Positions 17,803 through 26,143 of a stretch of 64,000 nucleotides of DNA are shown one piece after another. The stretch lies in NCBI GenBank assembly GCA_020853395.1, contig JADYYY010000010.1, positions 372,001 to 436,000 on the forward strand, given 5' to 3'. The notes below the pieces were generated by a model. That model made no database searches, had not been told where the DNA came from, and saw only the letters and a list, made by a program, of their open reading frames with translations. Position 1 is the first letter of the stretch; each line of letters opens with the position of its first letter. A program made the translations under genes and the position numbers. This stretch comes from Acidobacteriota bacterium. GTDB lineage: Bacteria > Acidobacteriota > Vicinamibacteria > Vicinamibacterales > SCN-69-37.

Positions 17803-18512
17803 CTCGTGCGTCCGGCGCCTCGCCGGAGGGCCTTGCGGCGTCTCGATTCGCGCTCGCGCCCGCGGCAGCCGTGTGGCTGGACTACATCGCGCGTTCGACG
17901 GCGGAAGACGCCGTGGCGGTGTACGAGCAGGGAAAGGCGATCCTGGATCGCGGCGCGCTCGACGTGCCGCCGGCCTATTCGAACGAGGACTGGCGAGGCA
18001 TCGACGGCCTCTGCTACACGCCGTTCGGCATCGGCCAGACGCTCTTCGACGTGCCGTTCATCTGGCTGGGGCCGCGTCGCGAGCCAGACGGTGCGGCTGG
18101 CGTCCGCCGGCGCCGACACGCTGCCGAAAGCCTTCGTCGCCGCCGCCAGCACCGTGCCGGCTGCCATCGCCGTCGGCTTCGCGTTTATCCTCGCGCTTCG
18201 GCTGTCCGGGCACGTCGCGAGCAGTCTCGTCGCGGCACGCCGTCCAGTTGCTGCCGGCCAAGGTGCGGTACCTCACCGGACGCGCGCCGCTTCCGGCCGT
18301 TCCCGCCGCGTCGGCGGCCGGCGGCTCGCTCGGCGACCGGCTGTCTTTCAGTCGACTTCTGGTGGCTGTACCTGGTGTATCTGCGCGCGCTTCCCATCGC
18401 GGCGGCCGCGCTGATCGCCACCGCGTTGCTGGCCGCCGCCCTGGCGATCCTGCGCCGGCTGTCCACCCGGGCGCGGATCGCTGACGAGCGCGCACCGGCT
18501 CAGAATCCCTGA
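17799..18512 (+). pseudogene. Broken GT-C-type membrane glycosyltransferase gene with three frame changes
   Basis: Starting at an ATG that overlaps the previous stop (ATGA, 17799-17802), the first frame reads sensibly to about 18070 (TAEDAVAVYEQGKAILDRG, then YTPFGIGQTLFDVPFIWLG). The sense then moves to the +1 frame (RVASQTVRLASAGADTL, LPKAFVAAASTVPAAIAVG) until about 18240, to the +2 frame (AVQLLPAKVRYLTGRAPL) until about 18345, and back to the first frame (VDFWWLYLVYLRALPIAAA) up to the TGA at 18512. The YTPFGIGQ loop is typical of lipid-linked-sugar glycosyltransferases. At about 230 codons it is also shorter than such proteins, so parts are deleted. Its end overlaps the converging gene by 13 bases. 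Confidence 0.75.
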
Positions 18513-21500
18513 AGGATCGACACCTGCCAGCGGACGCCGCGCTCGAAGCGGTCGAACGGATGCGACGCGGCGACTTCGAGCGCGATGAGACCGAACGCGT
18601 TGACGCGTACGGCGCCGCCGGCACTGCGCACGACGCCGCGCGACCCGCCGAGAAAGCTGGGCCGGTCGGTCGCCGTCCAGGCGACGCCCGCGTCGAAGAA
18701 CGCGGCCACGTCGATCGGGACGGCGCCGTATTCCAGCTCGCCGGTGAACAGCCCTTTGAGCGGCGCCCGAACCTCGATGTTGGCGACGGCGAGCCGGCTG
18801 CCGATCAGCCGATCGAACACCGCGCAGTCGCCGCTCGCGCCGCCCGACGGGCAGTCGTTCGGCCGGAAGGATCCCACGCCGTAGCCGTGCACGAAGTCGG
18901 GATAGCCGGCGTACAGGCGAATGAGGCGATCCGAGTCGCTGTCGCGTCCGTAGCGCCCGTAGTGCAGCCCGCGGACGGCGATCGTGATCGGGCGCACCGG
19001 CATGAAGTACCGGCGCCAGTCCATCAGCAGCGTCGAGTAGCGCAGCGATCCGGTACTGCGTCCCCATTCGACGCGCGACCGCATGCCGTAGAGCGGCGCC
19101 GTCGCCCCGAAGTAGGACGAGTCGCGCACGAGGGCCACGCTGCCGACACCCAGGTACAGCGGATCGCCGCTCGGCCGCCGATCGACGCTCGTCGAGACGC
19201 GCTGCAGCGTCGACGGATCGTAGGTGGAGGTGCGCACCTCGCGGCTGAAGGAGAGCGCCTGGAGCGCGCCGGCCACCTCGACACGCGTCGACGTGCTGAA
19301 CGGAAAGGACGCCGCCGCCTCCGCGCACCGGCAGGTCTGCCGCTCGATGACCTCCTCGACGGTGATCTGGCTGCTCGCGTCCACCCGCGTGAGGAATCCG
19401 AGCGCATACGGCGACACGCCGCCGGACGCTGCCCAGTTCCACCGGTGCCTCCGGCTGACGTAGACGAGCCCGCCGCCGATGTCCGCCCAGGATCCGGCGC
19501 CGCCCACCTGCGCGCCGACGCCGAGCAGCCGGTCGCCGAGCATGTCGCTGAACGACGCCGACAACCCGCCCTGGAACGACGTCCATCCGCCCTGGTAGAC
19601 CGCGGCCTGGAGTACGGGCTGTCCGATCTGGTCGAGCTTCAGCCGCTGCTCGTACGGCTCGCCGTCGGTGAGCGCGGCCGCCGGCGGCCGGCCGCGCGCG
19701 AGATCGCCCAGCAGCCGGCTGACGTCGCCGGTCGGCGCCGATCGTCCGGGCAGCATGGCGGCGACCTGGTTCGCCGGCGGCGGCACGAGCACCAGGACGT
19801 CGTCGGGATCGAGCAGGTACAGCGCGTGTCCGTCGTGCTCGAAGACGCTGAACGCGATTCGCCCGGTGTGCGGCGCCACGCTCAGCGTCGGGCTGGTCGA
19901 CGTGATGCCGGCGATGCCGGTGGGCACCGCGGTCCATTGCTCGACCGGCCCGCCCGTGATCGGCACGCGATAGACGTTGCTGATGCCGTCGGGATCGCCC
20001 ACGAACAGCACGTGCGCGCCGTCGCGCGTCACCTGCGGGCTCACGTGCTTGCCCGTGAGGAACGCCGCGATCGGCCGGACCGCCCGGGTCGCGACGTCGA
20101 TCGCGGCGAGACGCAGCGAGCCGAGCTGCAGCGTGTCGAGGTCCGTCGTGAAGCGCTCGGTCGTGAACACGATCGTGCGGCCGTCCGGGGTGAACGACGG
20201 CTCGACGTCGGCGAACGCATCGGACGTGAGCCGATCGATCGCCCGCGTCTCGAGCGACATCAGATAGAGATCGGTGAGCCCGCCGGCGTTTCCCGAGAGC
20301 ACGATCGACCGGCCGTCCGGCGCGAACGCCGGGTTCGACGCGTCGTCGAGCCCGCCGAGCGGCAGCTCGGCCGTGATGCGGCCGGAGCGAGGATCCATCA
20401 GGACGAGCACGGGGCGGCCGCCGCGCATCGCGGTGAGGGCGAGCGTGCGGCCGTCCGGGCTCCAACTGCCGGCCGAGCTGATGAACTCGAGGCTGTCGAA
20501 GTGCGGATCGGTGGCGGTCTTCAGCAGCCGGCGCTCGATCCGTCCGGTATCGGCGTTCGCGAGGTAGAGGTCGATCGAGAACCGATCGCGCTCGGAGAAG
20601 AAGGCCACGCGCCGGCCGTCGGGGCTGAGCTCCGGCCCGACGTTGTAACGCGCGCCGGGCTGGCGCACCTCGATGATGCGCCGGAGGCGGCTCGCGACCG
20701 GCGGCATCTCGTCGGCGACCGCCTGCGTGCGCGCGCGGATCGCCGCGTGCCAGTCGGCCGTGAGCGTGTCGGGATCGGTGCCGAGCTGCCGCGCCAGGCC
20801 GGTGAGATCGAAGCGGGGGTTGGCGGCGGATCGGATCAGCGAGGCGACCGCGCGATCGCCGAACCGCGCGCCGATGTAGGCCCAGAACGCATGGCCCCAC
20901 CGGTAGGGGAAGTAGCGCGGATCGTCGAGATCGCGGATGTGGGGCAGCGCCTCGCGCAGCGCGGCATCCCGCAGCCACATCGCCGTCTGCGCGTCGGCGG
21001 GCCCGAGCGACAGGTACTCCGCCATGCCCTCGACGAACCAGAGCGGAAAGGCGAGGATGCCCGGCGCCTCGCCGGCCATGTCGCGCGGATCGGCGCCCGT
21101 CATGTCGAACTGGAACGCGTGCACCAGCTCGTGCCCGAGCACGTGATCGGATTCGGCGAGCGAGCCCGACATTGGCAGCACCACCCGCCGCCTGAGCCCT
21201 TCGGTCACGCCGCCCGTGCCCTCGCCGATCAGCCCTTCGACGGCATTGGTCTGGCGGAAGTGCGCCGCCGCGGCGTACAGGATGAGCGGCTGCCGCCCTC
21301 GCAGCTCGTGGCTGAAGAACCGCGACAGCCGGTCGTACCACCGTTCGGCCAGGCGCGCGACGATGCGCGCGGCGTCGGCTTCTTCCGGGTAGTAGTAGAT
21401 GTCGAAGTGATCGGTGCGGAGGATCTGGAAGTCGAACGTGCGGTACTGAACCTTGTTGCGCCCGAAGTACTGCGCGCTGGCCACGCTCGGCGCCGCCACG

Positions 21501-21547
21501 CCCGAGAGGCACAGCACGGCCACGAGCAGCCGACCGAGGGCGGTCAT
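18500..21547 (-). CDS. Outer-membrane gluzincin-like/PD40 propeller/beta-barrel fusion protein (copy 1)
   Basis: A 1015-residue exported protein with a signal peptide (residues 1-26, cut near VASA-Q). Domain order: a peptidase-MA-like metallopeptidase domain with HELVH at 139-143 and a third ligand Glu173 in WFVEG; a run of TolB/PD40 propeller repeats with SPDGR and APDGR motifs (about 310-660); and a C-terminal beta-barrel ending in an aromatic residue (LQGF), as in surface-antigen/BamA-like barrels. It probably sits in the outer membrane, with the protease domain in the periplasm or outside. The start at 21547 is chosen because it begins the signal peptide. It resembles the protein at 42407-45673 in the same domain order. 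Confidence 0.8.
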   Translation of the reverse strand: MTALGRLLVAVLCLSGVAAPSVASAQYFGRNKVQYRTFDFQILRTDHFDIYYYPEEADAARIVARLAERWYDRLSRFFSHELRGRQPLILYAAAAHFRQTNAVEGLIGEGTGGVTEGLRRRVVLPMSGSLAESDHVLGHELVHAFQFDMTGADPRDMAGEAPGILAFPLWFVEGMAEYLSLGPADAQTAMWLRDAALREALPHIRDLDDPRYFPYRWGHAFWAYIGARFGDRAVASLIRSAANPRFDLTGLARQLGTDPDTLTADWHAAIRARTQAVADEMPPVASRLRRIIEVRQPGARYNVGPELSPDGRRVAFFSERDRFSIDLYLANADTGRIERRLLKTATDPHFDSLEFISSAGSWSPDGRTLALTAMRGGRPVLVLMDPRSGRITAELPLGGLDDASNPAFAPDGRSIVLSGNAGGLTDLYLMSLETRAIDRLTSDAFADVEPSFTPDGRTIVFTTERFTTDLDTLQLGSLRLAAIDVATRAVRPIAAFLTGKHVSPQVTRDGAHVLFVGDPDGISNVYRVPITGGPVEQWTAVPTGIAGITSTSPTLSVAPHTGRIAFSVFEHDGHALYLLDPDDVLVLVPPPANQVAAMLPGRSAPTGDVSRLLGDLARGRPPAAALTDGEPYEQRLKLDQIGQPVLQAAVYQGGWTSFQGGLSASFSDMLGDRLLGVGAQVGGAGSWADIGGGLVYVSRRHRWNWAASGGVSPYALGFLTRVDASSQITVEEVIERQTCRCAEAAASFPFSTSTRVEVAGALQALSFSREVRTSTYDPSTLQRVSTSVDRRPSGDPLYLGVGSVALVRDSSYFGATAPLYGMRSRVEWGRSTGSLRYSTLLMDWRRYFMPVRPITIAVRGLHYGRYGRDSDSDRLIRLYAGYPDFVHGYGVGSFRPNDCPSGGASGDCAVFDRLIGSRLAVANIEVRAPLKGLFTGELEYGAVPIDVAAFFDAGVAWTATDRPSFLGGSRGVVRSAGGAVRVNAFGLIALEVAASHPFDRFERGVRWQVSILQGF

Positions 21548-21586
21548 CGCGCCGCTCGCGCCGCCGAGACCCGCGCGCGTTTCGGA

Positions 21587-21592
21587 TAAGAT
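21587..21592 (+). promoter_or_regulatory. Putative -10 element for the yggX operon
   Basis: TAAGAT, 40 bases before the ATG at 21633. The leader holds an AGAAGGTGA ribosome binding site. Confidence 0.35.
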
Positions 21593-21632
21593 GCGGACAT
21601 TGCCCATCATGCGGACAGAAGGTGATTCGATT

Positions 21633-21917
21633 ATGGCATCTCCGGATTCGGCCGAACGGACGGTCTTCTGCGCGAAGCTCCAGCGGGAGCTGCCGGGTCT
21701 GGACGCCCCGCCGTGGCCCGGCGAGCTGGGACGCCGCATCTACGATCACATCTCGCGCGAGGCGTGGGAGATGTGGGAAGAGCGGATGAAGATGATCCTG
21801 AACGAGTACCGGCTGCTCCCCTTCCAAAAGGAGGCGCAGACGCTCGTCACGCAGCAGATGGAGGAGTTCCTGTTCGGCGGTGCCGGCACGTTGCCGCCCG
21901 GATACGTCCAGCCGTGA
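21633..21917 (+). CDS. yggX: Fe(2+)-trafficking protein YggX
   Basis: A 94-residue protein of the YggX family, which is linked to iron handling and protection of Fe-S clusters from oxidation. The N-terminal RTVFCAKLQRELPGLD carries the family's conserved cysteine, followed by PPWPGELG, a WEMWEERMKMILNEYRL helix and PPGYV near the end. The length is typical. The ATG at 21633 is supported by a good ribosome binding site (AGAAGGTGA). The stop overlaps the GTG start of the POT transporter gene (GTGA), so the two are coupled. Confidence 0.93.
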   Translation: MASPDSAERTVFCAKLQRELPGLDAPPWPGELGRRIYDHISREAWEMWEERMKMILNEYRLLPFQKEAQTLVTQQMEEFLFGGAGTLPPGYVQP

Positions 21918-23467
21918 ACGCCAGCGCCTCCGGCCGGCTGATGCCCGCCTCCGGTCTCGGCGAGGCGGCGGCCGATCGCGCGTTCTTCGGGCACCCCCGG
22001 GGACTCGCCACGCTGTTCTTCAGCGAGATGTGGGAGCGGTTCAGCTACTACGGGATGCGGGGGTTCCTCATCCTGTACATGACGGCGGCGGCGTCGTCGG
22101 GCGGCATGGGCCTCGACACGGCGACCGCCGCGGCGATCTACGGCACCTACACGTCGCTCGTCTACCTCATGAGCCTGCCGGGCGGCTGGATCGCCGATCG
22201 GCTCGTCGGCCAGCAGCGCGCGGTGTTCGCCGGCGGCGTGCTGATTGCCGCAGGCCACTTCGCGCTCGCGGTGCCGGCCGCCGTCAGCTTCTACCTCGGC
22301 CTGCTGCTGATCGTGCTCGGCACGGGCCTCCTCAAGCCCAACATCAGCGTCATCGTCGGCCAACTGTACGGCCAGCAGGACGTGCGGCGCGACGCGGCGT
22401 TCTCGATCTTCTACATGGGGATCAACCTCGGCGCGCTGTTCGGGCCGCTCATCACGGGATACCTCGCGCAGAGCGACGCGTTCCGGGCGCGGCTCGCAGG
22501 CTGGGGGCTCGATCCGAATGCGGCCTGGCACTGGGCGTTCGGCGCAGCCGGCGTCGGGATGACGCTGGGGCTGATCCAATACGTCGTGGGACGGCATTAT
22601 CTCGGCACGGCAGGACAGCATCCCGCCGTGCCGCCCTCTCCCGCGCTGAAGCGTCGAGCGTCGGCATGGCTGGGCGGCGGGCTCGCCGCGCTCGTCGTGA
22701 TCGGCGTGGTGCTCGCGAGCGGGATCACGGGCGCGAGCGCCAGCGACATCACCGACGCCTACAGCTACGCGCTGCTCGTCGTGACCGTCGCGTTCTTCAC
22801 CTGGCTCTTGCTCGGCGGCGGCTGGACGCCGGTCGAACGGAAGCGGCTCGCCATCATCGGCGTGTTCTTCGTCGCGGCCGCGCTCTTCTGGTCGGTGTTC
22901 GAGCAGGCCGGGTCGACGCTGAATCTCTTCGCCGATCGCAGCACGCGCAACGAGATCGTCGGCCTCGCGTTCCCGAGCAGTTGGTGGCAGTCGCTCAACT
23001 CGCTCCTGATCCTGATCTTCGCGCCGCTGCTGGCGTGGCTCTGGGTGAGGCTCGGCGATCGACAGCCGGCGAGCCCGACGAAGTTCGCGATCGGCCTCGT
23101 GGGCGTCGGCGCGGGTTTTCTCGTGCTCGTGCCCGCCGCCCAGGATGCCGCGACCGGCGCGAAGGTGGGCGTCACGTGGCTGTTCCTGACGTATCTGCTC
23201 CACACGCTCGCGGAGCTGTGCCTCAGCCCGGTCGGCCTCAGCTCCATGACGAAGCTCGCGCCCGAACGGATCGTGGGCCTGATGATGGGCGTCTGGTTCC
23301 TCGGAGCCTCCGTGGGCAACCTGCTCGGCGGCCACGCCGCGTCGTTCTACGAATCGATGCCGCTCGATCGGCTGCTCGTCGCCGTCGCCCTCCTGCCGAT
23401 CGCGGCGGGCGTCGTGATGTTCCTGTGCCGGCGGCCCCTCACGGCGCTGATGGGCGGCGTGAAGTAG
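21914..23467 (+). CDS. POT-family proton-dependent oligopeptide transporter
   Basis: A 517-residue permease with 12-14 membrane helices. Helix 1 carries the family's ExxERFxYY proton-coupling motif (SEMWERFSYYG), and the cytoplasmic loop has GGWIADRLVGQQRAV. The FSIFYMGINLGA and later LAELCLSPVGLS segments are also typical of bacterial di/tripeptide symporters (Dtp-like). The start is GTG at 21914, overlapping the yggX stop; an ATG nine codons later is an alternative. Why it would be coupled to an iron protein is unclear. It is followed by the LigD-type phosphoesterase gene after 5 bases. Confidence 0.92.
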   Translation: MNASASGRLMPASGLGEAAADRAFFGHPRGLATLFFSEMWERFSYYGMRGFLILYMTAAASSGGMGLDTATAAAIYGTYTSLVYLMSLPGGWIADRLVGQQRAVFAGGVLIAAGHFALAVPAAVSFYLGLLLIVLGTGLLKPNISVIVGQLYGQQDVRRDAAFSIFYMGINLGALFGPLITGYLAQSDAFRARLAGWGLDPNAAWHWAFGAAGVGMTLGLIQYVVGRHYLGTAGQHPAVPPSPALKRRASAWLGGGLAALVVIGVVLASGITGASASDITDAYSYALLVVTVAFFTWLLLGGGWTPVERKRLAIIGVFFVAAALFWSVFEQAGSTLNLFADRSTRNEIVGLAFPSSWWQSLNSLLILIFAPLLAWLWVRLGDRQPASPTKFAIGLVGVGAGFLVLVPAAQDAATGAKVGVTWLFLTYLLHTLAELCLSPVGLSSMTKLAPERIVGLMMGVWFLGASVGNLLGGHAASFYESMPLDRLLVAVALLPIAAGVVMFLCRRPLTALMGGVK

Positions 23468-23472
23468 GCGCC

Positions 23473-24270
23473 ATGCCACTTGACGAATACCGGCGCAAAC
23501 GGGACTTCGCGAGATCGCCGGAACCGTCCGGCGGACCTGGGCGGCGGCGATCCGAGGGCTTGCTCTTCTGCGTGCAGAAGCACCTGGCCAGCCATCTCCA
23601 CTACGACCTGCGCCTCGAGCACGACGGCGTGCTGCTCTCGTGGGCCGTCCCGAAAGGACCATCGCTCGACCCGACGGTGAAGCGGCTCGCGATGCACGTC
23701 GAGGATCATCCGGTCGAGTACGGCACGTTCGAGGGCGTGATTCCGGAAGGCTACGGCGCCGGGATCGTGATGCTGTGGGACACCGGCACCTGGGTGCCCG
23801 AGGTCGCGGACGTCGGCGCGGCGCTCGCCAAAGGCGATCTGAAGTTCAGCCTCGACGGCTACAAGCTGAAAGGCTCCTGGGCGCTCGTCCGCACCCGCGG
23901 CTACGGCGGGTCGCGGGGCGACGGCCGGAGCTGGCTCCTCATCAAACACCGCGACGACTGGGCGGGCGACGTGGACATCACGACGTTCGCGCCGCTGAGC
24001 GTCAAGAGCGGCGGCGATTTCGCCGATATCCTCGCCGCCGACGATCCGGCGATCTGGCACAGCCACCGGCCAGCCAGCGGCGGCGAGACCGGCCGGATGC
24101 TGCAGGAGATCATCGACAAGGCCGTGGCGCTCAAGACCGGACGCGCGGCGGCCGCCGCGCCGCCGACGTCACGCTCGTCGACGATGGGCTCGGCTCGGCG
24201 TCCCACGGTGAAGACGTCCGCATCAGCGCCGCGCAAGCGAAGCACGCCGCGCAAGCCGAAATCGCGGTAG
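23473..24270 (+). CDS. Stand-alone LigD-type DNA 3'-phosphoesterase
   Basis: A 265-residue protein consisting of the phosphoesterase domain of bacterial LigD plus a basic tail (RSTPRKPKSR). The domain trims 3' ends (ribonucleotides and 3' phosphates) before ligation. The key residues are present: His37, His43, Asp45, Arg47, His79 and Tyr83, in QKHLASHLHYDLRLE and DHPVEYGTFEG, with the same spacing as described for P. aeruginosa LigD. The SWAVPKGPS motif follows. There is no ligase or polymerase domain, and no Ku gene in the window. The tail could bind DNA. It lies 5 bases after the transporter gene. Confidence 0.9.
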   Translation: MPLDEYRRKRDFARSPEPSGGPGRRRSEGLLFCVQKHLASHLHYDLRLEHDGVLLSWAVPKGPSLDPTVKRLAMHVEDHPVEYGTFEGVIPEGYGAGIVMLWDTGTWVPEVADVGAALAKGDLKFSLDGYKLKGSWALVRTRGYGGSRGDGRSWLLIKHRDDWAGDVDITTFAPLSVKSGGDFADILAADDPAIWHSHRPASGGETGRMLQEIIDKAVALKTGRAAAAAPPTSRSSTMGSARRPTVKTSASAPRKRSTPRKPKSR

Positions 24271-24305
24271 CGAGCGAAACGCCGCCAGCGCGCGCGCCGC
24301 CGACG

Positions 24306-25277
24306 TCACGCCAGCAGCAAATCGGCCAGCGCCACCCACACGGCGGCGTGCAGCCGGCGCCGATCGTGCCGCGCGATCGCGCGGCGCCAGAACGCGCCTT
24401 CGATCAGCCGGCAGGTCGCGGGAAGCTCACCGAGCGGCAGAGGCGTCTTGTGCTCGCGCGCATACTGCGCCAGCACGTTCGCATCGGCGGGCGTTGCGTT
24501 GTTGAAGATCACGACGTCGATCGGCCGGCCGATGGCGTCCGCCAACTGCGACATCGCCTGCCCCGCCGTGAAGGTCGCCATGCCTTGCCCTTCGGTCAGC
24601 AGGTTGGCGACGTAGACGATCGGACCGCGGACGTCTGCAAGCGCCTCCCGGCAGCCCTGGACCAGGAAGATCGGCAGGAGGCTCGTGAAGAAGCTCCCGG
24701 GGCCGACGACGACGGCATCGAGCGACCGGATGGCGCTGGCGGCCGACGGGTGGATCTGGACGGGCGGTTCGAGCCACAGCCGGCGGATCGGCCGGCCGCC
24801 GGCCTGCCCGGCATCGACCTCGACCTCGCCGCGGCTGACGAACCCGTCCTGGTACTCCGCGCAAATCGTGGATTGCTGCCCGGTGATGGGCCAGACGCGG
24901 CCGCGGCAGCCGAGCAGGGCGCGCAGGCCGTCGACCGCGGCGAGGAAGTCGCCGTGCGTGTACTGCTCCATCATCGAGAGCAGCAGGTTGCCGCCGGTAT
25001 GGCCCGCCAGCCGGCCGTTCTCGAGCATCGTCAGCCGCGTGAGGAGGATGCGGCGCGCCTCGCGCTCGTTGCGCGCGAGCGCGAGCGCGCAGCGCAGCAC
25101 GTCGCCCGGCGGAAGCACCCCGAGCTCGTCGCGCAGTTGTCCCGACGAGCCACCGCTGTCGAACATCGTGACGATCGCGTGCAGGTCGACCCAGGGATTG
25201 CGCTTGAGGCCGCCGAGCAGGCTCGGCAGCCCGGTACCGCCGCCGAAGCAGCCCACCTTGAGAACGCGAAGACGCAC
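24306..25277 (-). CDS. yvcK: YvcK/CofD-like gluconeogenesis factor
   Basis: A 323-residue protein of the YvcK family, related to CofD phospholactate transferase. Family members bind UDP-sugars and influence carbon use, cell shape or peptidoglycan in other bacteria; no enzymatic reaction is firmly assigned. The N-terminal GGGTGLPSLLGGL loop and MFDSGGSSGQLRDELG match, as do AGHTGGNLLL and VVVGPGSFFTSLLP. The start is GTG at 25277. A TAGGAT hexamer lies only 6 bases before it, so the transcript is probably leaderless. It converges on the LigD-type phosphoesterase gene. Confidence 0.9.
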   Translation of the reverse strand: MRLRVLKVGCFGGGTGLPSLLGGLKRNPWVDLHAIVTMFDSGGSSGQLRDELGVLPPGDVLRCALALARNEREARRILLTRLTMLENGRLAGHTGGNLLLSMMEQYTHGDFLAAVDGLRALLGCRGRVWPITGQQSTICAEYQDGFVSRGEVEVDAGQAGGRPIRRLWLEPPVQIHPSAASAIRSLDAVVVGPGSFFTSLLPIFLVQGCREALADVRGPIVYVANLLTEGQGMATFTAGQAMSQLADAIGRPIDVVIFNNATPADANVLAQYAREHKTPLPLGELPATCRLIEGAFWRRAIARHDRRRLHAAVWVALADLLLA

Positions 25278-25283
25278 GGCACA

Positions 25284-25289
25284 ATCCTA
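25284..25289 (-). promoter_or_regulatory. Putative -10 element for yvcK, implying a leaderless mRNA
   Basis: TAGGAT on the minus strand ends 6 bases before the GTG at 25277. No ribosome binding site is present. Confidence 0.4.
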
Positions 25290-25435
25290 CTGAAGTGATC
25301 GCGTGCGCGTCCCGTGTTTCTGACCTCGCCGGCTCGGCGTTCGCGCGCTCGGGCGCGCGACACGCGGATGTCACGCCGTCGTCGCGTCGCCGATCCGCGA
25401 CGGACTGCGCCAGGTGGTGCAACCGTGACACCCGC

Positions 25436-25441
25436 TAGAAT
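25436..25441 (+). promoter_or_regulatory. Putative -10 element for the nucleotidyltransferase-like gene, implying a leaderless mRNA
   Basis: TAGAAT ends 6 bases before the GTG at 25448. No ribosome binding site lies between. Confidence 0.45.
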
Positions 25442-25447
25442 GACGGG

Positions 25448-26143
25448 GTGTCTCCCACGCTGACGCTCACGCCCTCCGCCCGGCGCACCTTCGATACGCT
25501 TGCGGCCGATTGCCGCCGAGTCTTCGACGATCGGCTCGTCGCGGTCGTCGCGACCGGTCCTGCGTCGAGCGTCGTGTTCGCGCACCCGATCGAGGCAGCC
25601 GATCTCGAGGCCCTCACGCCGCTCGTCGACGCGTGGGAGCGCGACGGCCTGGAGACGCCGCTGCTGCTCACGCCCGAGGAGTTTCGGCGCTCGCTCGATA
25701 CGTTTCCGGTGGAGTACCAGGCGCTGATGAACCGGCATGCCGTCATCGTCGGCACACCGCCGTTCGCCGAAGCGGTCGTGCCACCGGAACAGCTTCGTCG
25801 CGCGTGCGAGGTGCAGGCGAAAGGTCATCTCATCCACCTGCGTCAGGGCTGGCTGCACGCCCGCGGGCGCGACGCGGCGCTCGCACGGCTGCTCGTGGAG
25901 TCGGCGAAGCCGCTTCGCGCCGTGCTCGCGAACGTCGCGCGCCTGCACGGCGTTCACCACGAACACGATCTCGCGCAGGCCGGGGCGCGGGTCGCCGGCC
26001 TGCCCGCGGCGCTCGTCGACGAGGTGCTCGCGCTCGACGACGCGCCCGAGCAGGCTCGCCATCTCGTGCGGCGCCTGCCGGACTATCTGGCGGCGGCCGA
26101 GCAGCTCTGGTCGTTCGTCGATCGGTGGTCGATCGAATCATGA
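25448..26143 (+). CDS. Nucleotidyltransferase-fold-like protein of unknown function
   Basis: A 231-residue soluble protein. The N-terminal 100 residues (RLVAVVATGPAS, then ETPLLLTPEEFRRSLDTFP) have the look of a reduced nucleotidyltransferase-like fold with the active-site pattern eroded. The C-terminal half is helical (LIHLRQGWLHARGRD). I do not recognise a named family and catalysis is doubtful. The GTG start is supported by a TAGAAT hexamer 6 bases upstream. It is the first gene of a run with a TPM-domain protein, LemA and DinB, starting with an ATGA overlap to the TPM gene. Confidence 0.65.
   Translation: MSPTLTLTPSARRTFDTLAADCRRVFDDRLVAVVATGPASSVVFAHPIEAADLEALTPLVDAWERDGLETPLLLTPEEFRRSLDTFPVEYQALMNRHAVIVGTPPFAEAVVPPEQLRRACEVQAKGHLIHLRQGWLHARGRDAALARLLVESAKPLRAVLANVARLHGVHHEHDLAQAGARVAGLPAALVDEVLALDDAPEQARHLVRRLPDYLAAAEQLWSFVDRWSIES

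Noticed and set aside
17799-18512. Programmed frameshifting to make one protein
   Set aside because: Three shifts in 450 bases, with no slippery heptamer or stem-loop pattern; decay or sequence error is simpler.
18348-21827. A 1159-codon minus-strand frame
   Set aside because: It is in another frame of the surface protease/barrel gene, which has a signal peptide, HELVH and clear domain structure; the longer frame is Arg/Ala repeats.
25278-25447. Possible tRNA or small RNA between yvcK and the next gene
   Set aside because: No cloverleaf or GGTTCGA-type T arm was seen; the region is explained by two divergent promoters.
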